This document shows, one piece after another, positions 26,279 through 33,138 of a DNA stretch of 52,268 bases (position 1 is its first letter; each line of letters opens with the position of its first letter). This DNA is from Verrucomicrobiota bacterium. GTDB taxonomy: Bacteria > Verrucomicrobiota > Verrucomicrobiia > Opitutales > Opitutaceae. The notes below the pieces were generated by a model. It did no database searches, was not told where the DNA came from, and saw only the letters and a program-made list of their open reading frames with translations. Position numbers and translations under genes: made by a program. The stretch lies in contig JAEWBF010000049.1 of NCBI GenBank assembly GCA_023391285.1, forward strand, positions 1 to 52,268. The letters are read 5' to 3'.

Positions 26279-26908
26279 TCAGCTGCGATACGGAAAGTGA
26301 TCTCGAAATGTGCTGCTTGCCATGCGCTGCCACATGCCTCGGCCAGCATGCTGAGCTCGCCTTTGCAGCCTAAGAAATAGATAGCGCGATGGCTCCGGAG
26401 CGCCTGGGAATCGCGCGGCATACGCTCGCCCGTGCTCGACTAAAGTTGCATTGAGCCACTCTCGATTTCGGCTCCGGACGATGTGAACGATGCGACCATC
26501 GGCGCAGTCCCCGACAACGAGCACGGCGACTTCTTCGCCGCCCCAATTCCGCGCAAGATCGCTCCTGACCGCTTCCCGAAAAGACGTCAAATAGTCGCTC
26601 AGTCCGGGCGGAAGCGATACCTCTCCCAGCACCGTTTGCTCCCGCTGCTCCCCGGCCTGAAGCTGGATGAGAATCTCGCCTCTGCTCCCCACGGCGACGC
26701 CCACTATCCGGGCGAGAGCAGCAGCTTTGGACGCTTTCAGAACGCGTTCCGCATTGTTCTGCGGAGCGCAAACCTGAGCGAGAAGCACGTTGAGGGCTAG
26801 CCCTGCGCCGACCCCGACGACCACCGCGCCGAACCAGGCGAAGGCGCTTCGGCGGATTTGGCAAAGTTCATCGATCAGACGCCGAATGATCGTGCCGGAG
26901 TGTTCCAT
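26279..26908 (-). CDS. Membrane-anchored staphylococcal-nuclease-like protein
   Basis: The 209-residue protein has one N-terminal membrane span (about residues 22-43, FGAVVVGVGAGLALNVLLAQ). A C-terminal part follows that matches the end of the thermonuclease (SNase) fold: LNATLVEHGRAYAARFPG, then LRLQRRAQHAGRGMWQ. In the family this region is 'vNa.LV..G.A......l..ae..Ar..g.GlW'. The front half (VVGDCADGRIVHIVRS) is less typical and I could not place all the catalytic Arg/Glu residues, so activity is uncertain. The ATG at 26908 lies 8 bp after the Sel1 gene stop, so the two form an operon. It may be an enzyme-like structural domain or an envelope nuclease. Confidence 0.6.
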   Translation of the reverse strand: MEHSGTIIRRLIDELCQIRRSAFAWFGAVVVGVGAGLALNVLLAQVCAPQNNAERVLKASKAAALARIVGVAVGSRGEILIQLQAGEQREQTVLGEVSLPPGLSDYLTSFREAVRSDLARNWGGEEVAVLVVGDCADGRIVHIVRSRNREWLNATLVEHGRAYAARFPGAPEPSRYLFLRLQRRAQHAGRGMWQRMASSTFRDHFPYRS

Positions 26909-26916
26909 AAATGGGT

Positions 26917-27786
26917 TTAGCGTTTCTCGCCTTGCCGGTCGGGGAGCCAGTCGATCGCTGCCGCGAGCGACTGAACTTCGGGCTGCGCGCGCCACGCAGA
27001 GACGATGTCGGGTGCGAGTATCGCCTCACCCCTTTCGTGCAGTCGCAGCAACGCGGCTTGCGACCAAGCATACCCTTTGGCGGCGGCTCGTAGGAATAGC
27101 TGGACGGCGGTGACAACGCTCCGATCGACAACTTCCCCCAGATAATATTCACGAGCCAGACAGTAGGTGCCGAACGGATCTCCTTTCCCCGCCGCTCGTC
27201 GGAAGTATTTGAGCGCCTCTACCCGGTTCGGGGGGCCATCCGCGCCATAGGCGAGACAAAGTCCGTAGTGAGTTTCAGCCCTCGCGTGATGCTGGTCGGC
27301 AGCTTTTCGGAAGTAACGCGACGCGAGCGCCTCTGATTTCACGACTCCGGTTCCCGCGAGGTGGAGCGACCCCATGCTGCATTGTGCGAAAGCATCCCCT
27401 TCGTCTGCTGCGGCCTGTAACCAATACACGCCCGCATCAATGTCGACTGCGACCCCAAGGCCCCGCACATAGGCGAACCCTAAAAAACTTTGGGCCTGCG
27501 TGTGACCGAGGCATGCCGCGAATGAAAACCATTTGACCGCCTGACCATAATCCTTGCGGACTCCACAACCTTCCCACCACATCGCGCCAATCGCGAACAT
27601 AGCGCAGTGGTCGCCAAGTGCCGCGCCTTCATTAAAGAGCTGAAACGCCCGCGCGCGGTCCTGGCGGACAGTATTGCCGTGCAGGTTGTCCAACGCTTCG
27701 AGATAGAGTTTACGCATCTCGCGCGTCAGCTCCGGATCGTGTTTCTCGCTATCTCCAGCGGCGCCATCGTTGCTGCCGTCGTTCAT
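26917..27786 (-). CDS. Sel1-repeat (TPR-like) protein
   Basis: The 289-residue protein is made of Sel1 repeats, each about 36 residues. Typical units are CAMFAIGAMWWEGCGVRKDY, AQSFLGFAYVRGLGVAVDI and AETHYGLCLAYGADG. There is no signal peptide, so it is probably cytoplasmic. Sel1 proteins are scaffolds or adaptors for protein complexes and signalling; no partner can be named here. It is the first gene of a pair with the membrane-anchored SNase-like protein 8 bp downstream. Confidence 0.8.
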   Translation of the reverse strand: MNDGSNDGAAGDSEKHDPELTREMRKLYLEALDNLHGNTVRQDRARAFQLFNEGAALGDHCAMFAIGAMWWEGCGVRKDYGQAVKWFSFAACLGHTQAQSFLGFAYVRGLGVAVDIDAGVYWLQAAADEGDAFAQCSMGSLHLAGTGVVKSEALASRYFRKAADQHHARAETHYGLCLAYGADGPPNRVEALKYFRRAAGKGDPFGTYCLAREYYLGEVVDRSVVTAVQLFLRAAAKGYAWSQAALLRLHERGEAILAPDIVSAWRAQPEVQSLAAAIDWLPDRQGEKR

Positions 27787-28092
27787 AGATCTAGAGATAA
27801 CAGCATCCTCGATCTAAATCGTCGTATCTGAGCGCCCCGGGATCGTGTCGGCATCGTCGGGAGTGATGCGAGGCGTTATGATAGCGAGAACGCGGCGCAC
27901 AGTCAGGAGAGCTGGTGGCGCCACCGCAGCACCACTAGCTCTGCCGTCGAGGTCGTCCTCGCCCAGCCACTGGGAAGCGGCGGTTCCGGCTAGGAGAGAT
28001 AGGGTTAGTTCTTTCTATAAGAAGTTTAGCGGATTGCTGAAACAGTGGCAGCTGAGTCTCGCAAAAAGCGGCATGGAGTGTAGTCGTCCACT
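27787..28092. other. Divergent intergenic region
   Basis: About 306 bp between the Sel1 gene (minus) and the nuclease-like gene (plus). It should hold both promoters. No clear hairpin, repeat or RNA gene is seen, and the one open frame across it lacks protein character. Confidence 0.4.
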
Positions 28093-29106
28093 ATGCCACA
28101 ATGGACCATCCCTGTCATCGAGCACGCATGCGATCTGAGGCGTGCATCCACGAGAAGTTGGCCGCACGCTTCGGTCAATATCAATGATCGTCAACTCACA
28201 GTGGCTTGGGCTCGGTCGATCCTATGCCATAACCCGGGTCGAGCTGCTCGCAGGCTTGTAGCAGCCATCGCGAGGCCTACACTCAGGTTTATTCTAGACT
28301 GGGATTCTGCGCCAACGCTCCGCTTTGCCAACTCATTTGACAGAGTTATGCGCGACTTCTCGCACACGTCGTTGCTGGGCGAACTCGCGCAAGCAGTCAC
28401 GTTCGCATATTGGCATTGGGAACGTGGGTGCAATGTCGCTGACTTTCGGGGTCTCGCGGCTTCCGCAGGAATCCGCATACGTGCTTCAAGCCCGCTTCCG
28501 GACTATATTGGTGTCGATCGACACAGTGGTGACGTGTTGCTGATCGAGGCCAAAGGAACATGCAGCGACGACCCCGCTGCCGCAATGAACAAGGCCCTTA
28601 GGCAATGCCGGGCCGGACTCGAACACTTGATGGTGCCTCAGATGCTCGGCTGCGTCCTCGCGTATGACCGAACAACGTGCACTACCACACTTCACCTAAG
28701 GGATCCTAAAATTCAGATGACGACGCCTGATGATCTTGGACTCACCATCTTCAGACGTTCCTATAAGAGCTGGTTCGAGCTGATTGGGGCCCAGGGTCTG
28801 GCAAAGTCGATGATCGGGGGCATGCGTTTCGATGACGCCGGTCAGGTGACCAGGAAGGAGCTAGGTCGTGGACAGGGTCTTGACTTGCGAGCAGAAGGGG
28901 CGTTGGCGGAGATCCTCGCAGAATCGCTCGGGTTCAATCCACGCAAGGCACGATTTCATGTTCATCCGGCTATCTGCGACGTGATCTTTGCACGGGTTCC
29001 GCTGTCCAGTTTGGATCTAGGCGGGTTCGGGAAGCTATCCGCCCGCGCCTCTGAGCCTGGAGCACCCTTGGAGTTCCAGGACGGAACGGCCATTTATGAG
29101 GAATGA
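28093..29106 (+). CDS. Hypothetical protein with PD-(D/E)XK-like nuclease motif
   Basis: I do not recognise this 337-residue protein as a named family. Its centre contains LPDYIGVD, then after a short strand DVLLIEAKGT: Asp137, Glu152 and Lys154 in the D-x14-E-x-K pattern of PD-(D/E)XK nucleases, each at the end of a hydrophobic strand. The region before it (LLGELAQAVTFAYWHWERG) is helical. No helicase, methylase or other domain is attached and no restriction partner lies beside it. The start is uncertain: the ATG at 28093 has no Shine-Dalgarno site, and the frame also has an ATG at 28348. Best inference: a stand-alone DNA-cleaving or DNA-binding protein in the island cargo. Confidence 0.55.
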   Translation: MPQWTIPVIEHACDLRRASTRSWPHASVNINDRQLTVAWARSILCHNPGRAARRLVAAIARPTLRFILDWDSAPTLRFANSFDRVMRDFSHTSLLGELAQAVTFAYWHWERGCNVADFRGLAASAGIRIRASSPLPDYIGVDRHSGDVLLIEAKGTCSDDPAAAMNKALRQCRAGLEHLMVPQMLGCVLAYDRTTCTTTLHLRDPKIQMTTPDDLGLTIFRRSYKSWFELIGAQGLAKSMIGGMRFDDAGQVTRKELGRGQGLDLRAEGALAEILAESLGFNPRKARFHVHPAICDVIFARVPLSSLDLGGFGKLSARASEPGAPLEFQDGTAIYEE

Positions 29107-29274
29107 TGCCGCGCAATCCGGGCTTCCACAAAGCCGCGCGGTTGCGCGGAGGATCGTCTACTAAAACAATAACGGGCATTCCATGGTGTCTCGGCTACTC
29201 ACGGCTTGCGGCGCCGAACGCGTTAATGGCTAGGAGCAGCAGTTCGCGACAGTCTTTCCCAAAAGCCATCACTC

Positions 29275-29565
29275 TTAACCTTTCCGCCGCTTCTTCTTTA
29301 GAGCCTTCCGGCGGTGCAATCGGGTATGCGCCGCTCGCTGCATTAGGCTGAGGTTAGAGATCGCATTATTGATCGGATTGAAATCGATATGATGAACCAC
29401 GAGACCAGGGGGAATGGGCCCCCACCAATTTTCCCAGATCACGCGGGCGAGAATCGCAACATAGCGGTCTCCGGAGTCATCTTGGACGTAGGCTAAGAGC
29501 CTTTTTTGAGAGCCATTCTTGTTTTCGTAGACGGCGAGTATTACCTTCACTTCGCCCGATAACAA
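29275..29565 (-). CDS. Small HNH-type endonuclease-like protein
   Basis: The 96-residue protein has an HNH-like core: WGPIPPGLVVHHIDFNPINN followed by NLSLMQRAAHTRLH. The paired histidines, the Asn of NPINN and the terminal His fit the metal-binding HNH pattern of the type that follows AP2-like or phage HNH proteins. The C-terminus is a lysine/arginine tail. The start is uncertain: the frame opens at a TTG (29565) and a GTG at 29550 is an alternative. It is probably a small free-standing homing-type or phage-derived nuclease. Confidence 0.6.
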   Translation of the reverse strand: MLSGEVKVILAVYENKNGSQKRLLAYVQDDSGDRYVAILARVIWENWWGPIPPGLVVHHIDFNPINNAISNLSLMQRAAHTRLHRRKALKKKRRKG

Positions 29566-29757
29566 TAGGCATGCCCCTCATTTCGCGTTGGGCTATGTCG
29601 CTCGCAACACTTCGTAAATGACGATGCTAAAGAGTGACGCGCACGCCCTGCGCATGCGCGAACACTGAGTTATGCGTCTGGCCTTGATTTCCTTGGCGGA
29701 GACTCGTGGGGACGCGTGGTGAACGCTTGCTCTTGGCGAGCAGTGATTCGCTCGACG

Positions 29758-30195
29758 CTACGACAAGGCCGGGAATAAACGCCTGCCTAGGGTGACATAG
29801 CGGCGGTCCAGAGCCTTTCCCGCCTGCTTGTCCCAGTTGGTTGCCACAATCCCCACCGGCTTCGTGAGGTCGGCGAAGGAGTATTTGCCGAGAAGGGTCT
29901 CGACAGTCGCAGCCAGCAGCCGGCTTCGATTTGATGCCGTCCAAGGCGAAAGCACCTCGGGAATGTGGGCCAAGTATAGATCGTAGATCATGTCGACGGG
30001 AGTCCCGACCGCGATGAGCGTTCCGATGATCGAGCCAGTGCTGGTCCCAAATATGACGTCGAACAACTCGCGCAGGGGCTTCCCGGCGTCTTTTCCTAGT
30101 CGGCTGAGGAAGCCGAGTGAGTAGACGCCTTTCGCGCCACCGCCGTCCAAGCTGAGGACGCGGTGCTTTATCGCCGGGATGGCGGTTGAATGCAT
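29758..30195 (-). pseudogene. Truncated patatin-like phospholipase (N-terminal half only)
   Basis: The 145-residue reading frame begins like a bacterial patatin: RVLSLDGGGAKGVYSLGFL gives the oxyanion-hole DGGGxxG, and FGTSTGSIIGTLIA carries the nucleophile elbow GxSxG (GTSTG). It breaks off soon after (RRLFPALS), well before the second catalytic residue, the Asp of the DG[A/G] motif, would appear. Full patatins such as CBASS effector CapV are about twice this length. I found no continuation in another frame downstream, so this looks like a deletion remnant. In a defence-rich island it may once have been a membrane-lipid-degrading effector; as it stands it should be inactive. Confidence 0.65.
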
Positions 30196-30300
30196 GGACC
30201 TGCGGAGCCAGTTACTACCGCGAATCCATCGGAGAACGAAGCAAAAAGCTGTCAGTATTCAGTGTAAGATTCTTACGGGATTGATACACTCGCGGAATAA

Positions 30301-30969
30301 TCAGGCGCTGCGAGCGTGCGTGGAGAGAGCGTCCGACTTTGGGATCGCCGGTGGTGGGGTTAGGCCATGATGCGGCAGGCTCAAGACCGCTGTGTCGACT
30401 TCGTCGGTGCATGTCTCGAGGTAGCGCATCGTCGTCACGATCGAACGGTGGCCGACCGCCCGGGACGTTAGCACGAGGTCGTGGTGGGAATTCTCGTAGA
30501 CTGCGCGAACGAAGGATTTCCGCCACGAGTGAAGGCTGACCCGCGCCGGATTGGCGATCGAGGCGCTGGCTGCGCGCAAGATTCGATACGCTTGGACGTA
30601 GTGAATCGGACGGTTGCCGCCTTCGCGCGATGCGAACAGGAAGCGTTCGGGTGCAGGATTTCCATCCGGCGCAAGCTCCGTTAGAAATGTCTGAATGGTT
30701 GCGCGTAGGATGGGATGTAGTGCGACCGTTCGAGAGCGAACCGTTCGGCGATTTACGCCAGTGCCCCCTTTCAGGTGACGGCGATCGACTGTTAATTGTG
30801 CCGCAACAGCGCGGCCCTGCAAGACGTCACCCACCTTGAGGGAGAGGATTTCGTTAACACGAAATCCGGTATGATAGAGCAGAAGCATCAACAGCCGGTC
30901 CCGTGATCGGGGGAGGGCTGTGAGGATTTCTGCTTGTTCTTTCGTGCTGAGAGGGCGCGATGTGGACAT
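30301..30969 (-). CDS. Core-only tyrosine recombinase A
   Basis: This 222-residue recombinase consists only of the catalytic domain. The first Arg is in LLYHTGFRVNEILSLKVGDV, the HxxR box is in VSLHSWRKSFVRAVYENSHH, the GH is in SRAVGHRSIVTTMRYLET with the nucleophile Tyr in MRYLE. The N-terminal SAM-like core-binding domain of XerC/D-type enzymes is missing. Such short forms are seen in integrative elements and as integron/plasmid-type recombinases. The ATG at 30969 was chosen because the domain starts there. A similar short recombinase lies 1.3 kb away at 32227-32874, flanking a gene-poor stretch. Confidence 0.82.
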   Translation of the reverse strand: MSTSRPLSTKEQAEILTALPRSRDRLLMLLLYHTGFRVNEILSLKVGDVLQGRAVAAQLTVDRRHLKGGTGVNRRTVRSRTVALHPILRATIQTFLTELAPDGNPAPERFLFASREGGNRPIHYVQAYRILRAASASIANPARVSLHSWRKSFVRAVYENSHHDLVLTSRAVGHRSIVTTMRYLETCTDEVDTAVLSLPHHGLTPPPAIPKSDALSTHARSA

Positions 30970-31293
30970 GAGAGGAGATAGCCGTGAATCGCGCTCGCTG
31001 CCGAACTCTGGTGTTCTCCGCCACCCCGTCACCTGAAGCTGAACATCGGCGCGATTCCAGTCCGCAATGTCGAGGAAGGTTCATGACCGTAGGTTGGTCA
31101 GGCGCCAAATGCTTTGCCGGAAGCACCACCCGTTATCTGCTTTTATAGACCAACGCAGATCGATGCCCTGGAGAGAGTGTGACCGAAGTTGCCCCTACCA
31201 GACGGCACGATGGAGGAAGTCACAGTCGCGGCAGCGAGGAAGATCTTTAGAGCTCGCGAAAAGAACTGATCTACCGGGAAGCTGATGAGCGAG

Positions 31294-31313
31294 GGTCCGG
31301 CGAAAGCCGGACC
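31294..31313 (+). other. Hairpin with GAAA tetraloop
   Basis: A perfect 8-bp stem GGTCCGGC/GCCGGACC closes a GAAA tetraloop (31302-31305) and is followed by TTACTTT. The loop type implies the plus-strand RNA. It could be a terminator or a part of a structured RNA. Confidence 0.55.
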
Positions 31314-31526
31314 TTACTTTCTATAGAACAGTCATGGAGGGAAAGAGGGATTGCATGGTAGCGTTTGCGCAGGGAGATGGGTCGTGTTTGGCAAATACTC
31401 GAACGATGCACCTCCTCCCAAAAGCAAAGTGTGGACGTAGTGTTATAGCTGGTGGGGCGTTCGTTGTCCTGCCTCGCTATCAGCCTCAATTCGGAATGGA
31501 CAGCAGCGGCGACAGCCGTGGAGCCC

Positions 31527-31745
31527 GATGATTCCCGCGCAAGCGGGGAAGGTCATCCGGTAAGCCAAGACATAATCCGGTAAGCGGTCGTGAGCGGTGC
31601 AAGGCGCTCGTGTCAAACCTGGTCCCGAGCTTGAACACATACCAGCTCGGGTCAAAGAGTGCGCGGGTCGCAAGACCCGGGTGAGCGTTGTAGCGAAGGC
31701 GCAAGCCTTCAAGCCGGGCGGAAGCACAACCAGCGGCGAGGCTAC
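31527..31745 (+). ncRNA. Candidate structured RNA with three GCAA-capped hairpins
   Basis: On the plus strand, three hairpins end in GCAA tetraloops: 31532-31549, 31664-31679 and 31695-31710, the last two with perfect 6-bp stems. The first sits inside a further 5-bp helix (31527-31531 with 31553-31557). A 7-bp stem lies at 31624-31630/31645-31651, a 5-bp stem at 31592-31596/31605-31609, and a longer-range pairing GTAGC/GCTAC at 31690-31694/31741-31745. GNRA loops appear only in plus-strand sense. No known RNA family is certain; a group II intron domain I fragment is conceivable. Confidence 0.4.
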
Positions 31746-32226
31746 AGGTGACAATACGAACCATACGGACCCCTCGGAAGGCAGTTGGTCAAAGTCACTC
31801 ATCCTCCTGCGAGAGGGTGAGGTGTGTCCACGCCCACCGTTTCCTGAAAAACAGCTGACCAAACCGTAAGCGTTCCGCCGCCTAAAGAATCCGGCAGGGT
31901 GACGCGTTCCCGCCAAGCGCCTGACGCATCACACGTCGCTGTCGCGATGCATGAGGCCTTCGGTGAGCAGTTCGGAATAGCACCGAACGGGAAGATCGTG
32001 AGCCACTCCATCTCGGAAATGGATTAACACTCCTTCCGCTCGCGTCCGCGCACATTGTTTTCCTCGTGCTGAGTTAGCGTGCCGACCGCAATGGCGGGGA
32101 GCACTCTTCGTTGGCACGCGCTGTAGTGCCCTAGGAGTCTTCAAAAATGGATGGGCCTGGAGATGCTACTGTTAGGCTGGCTGGATCGGAACAGACGGGA
32201 GTGAACTTTTCACCGAAACTTGGCGC

Positions 32227-32874
32227 TCAGCCGGCCGCGACCAGCCCGACCCCTGTCGCGCCGGGAGCGACGAGGCGGGTAGCCAACTCCCGGATGATCT
32301 GGTCGGCTCGCTCTTGATCGGCACGCAGATAGGCGGCGGTCGTCAGCGGATTGGCGTGTCCCATCGCAACCTGGGTGAGAAGAAGATCCCGAGTGCGGCC
32401 GTAGAAAGATTGAGCAAACGTCTTCCGATAGCTGTGGGTTGAGACACCGACCAAATCGATGCCACAGGCCCTGCAGGCTTGGCGCAGGCGGCGATAGGAT
32501 TGGAACAAGGTCATGGCTCCTTCCCCACTTTGCCTCGACCCGAACACCGCCCGGTTCGGCTCGAATACTCCGATTCGCGCCAAATGATCAGCCGCGACTT
32601 CACGAACATTATCGCCCAGAGGGATTCGCCGGCCGCGGATCGCCCGACGCTTGAGGGAGCGCCCACCTTTGAGTCGGGCGCGCCGGATGTAGAGGTCGCG
32701 GACAACTTCTGTTCCCGTCCAGAGATCGGCGACGGTGATCGAGAGAAGCTCATGGATTCTGAGACCGGTGGTAACCCCGATCTGAAGCAGGAGCCGGTCT
32801 CGACTGCGCTTGCCTGCGATGAAATGCCGGTCCAATAAATCGATCTCGTCGTCTGAGAAAGCTCGAGCGCTCAT
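32227..32874 (-). CDS. Core-only tyrosine recombinase B
   Basis: The 215-residue protein is a catalytic-domain-only tyrosine recombinase. The first Arg is in IGVTTGLRIHELLSITVADL, the HxxR box is in VSTHSYRKTFAQSFYGRT, the GH is in MGHANPLTTAAYLRAD with the nucleophile Tyr in AAYL. It is clearly related in layout to recombinase A at 30301-30969 but differs in sequence. No SAM-like N-terminal domain is present. It lies divergent from the MADS operon, 264 bp before mad2, and probably helped mobilise this segment. Confidence 0.82.
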   Translation of the reverse strand: MSARAFSDDEIDLLDRHFIAGKRSRDRLLLQIGVTTGLRIHELLSITVADLWTGTEVVRDLYIRRARLKGGRSLKRRAIRGRRIPLGDNVREVAADHLARIGVFEPNRAVFGSRQSGEGAMTLFQSYRRLRQACRACGIDLVGVSTHSYRKTFAQSFYGRTRDLLLTQVAMGHANPLTTAAYLRADQERADQIIRELATRLVAPGATGVGLVAAG

Positions 32875-32898
32875 GGCGAATAGATAGGTAGTCGGCGG

Positions 32899-33093
32899 CT
32901 AGTTGAGGCACGTCGAATTCGTATTCGTGAGGCTGAACGCGTTTGAAATGTCGGGGACCGTCCGCCGAATTACCGCCATTTCACTCGGCGTCCTTCTGGC
33001 CAAAACGGCCTGCAGCCTAGCAACTAACCGGCCGTCCGGCTCAGGCTCGACGGCCAACGAGCTGAGCGGTTCAACGGAGATTTTAAGCTCCAC
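32899..33093 (-). CDS. Possible small protein divergent from mad2
   Basis: A 64-residue frame with GTG start runs toward recombinase B, ending 24 bp before it. It contains PEPDGRLVARLQAVLARRTPSE, which looks protein-like, and a middle MAVIRRTVPDI. I do not recognise it. It could be a partner of the recombinase. A frame on the opposite strand (32903-33142) also overlaps the mad2 start by 4 bp, so neither reading is secure. Confidence 0.25.
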   Translation of the reverse strand: MELKISVEPLSSLAVEPEPDGRLVARLQAVLARRTPSEMAVIRRTVPDISNAFSLTNTNSTCLN

Positions 33094-33138
33094 ACTGCGA
33101 CGCCCTTGCAGTGAGATTAACTCTGGTTTTACCGACGC

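Larger units (their letters stand above)
30970..32226. other. Gene-poor stretch between the two core-only recombinases, with RNA-like hairpins
   Basis: About 1.26 kb with no convincing protein gene on either strand: the open frames are short and overlapping, with no recognisable domain. The part 31490-31880 has several tetraloop-capped hairpins (listed separately). This could be an untranslated RNA, an attachment region or a decayed element. Confidence 0.5.

Noticed and set aside
31282..31313. Hammerhead ribozyme (CTGATGA followed by GAAA)
   Set aside because: The GAAA is the loop of an 8-bp hairpin, and no stem II can form between CTGATGA and GAAA beyond two pairs.
31443..31916. Long minus-strand open frame as a protein gene
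   Set aside because: Composition is not protein-like, no domain is recognisable, and it overlaps the hairpin group, which better explains the base pattern.
31490..32226. Complete group II intron
   Set aside because: No domain V-like hairpin and no reverse transcriptase frame; at most a fragment.
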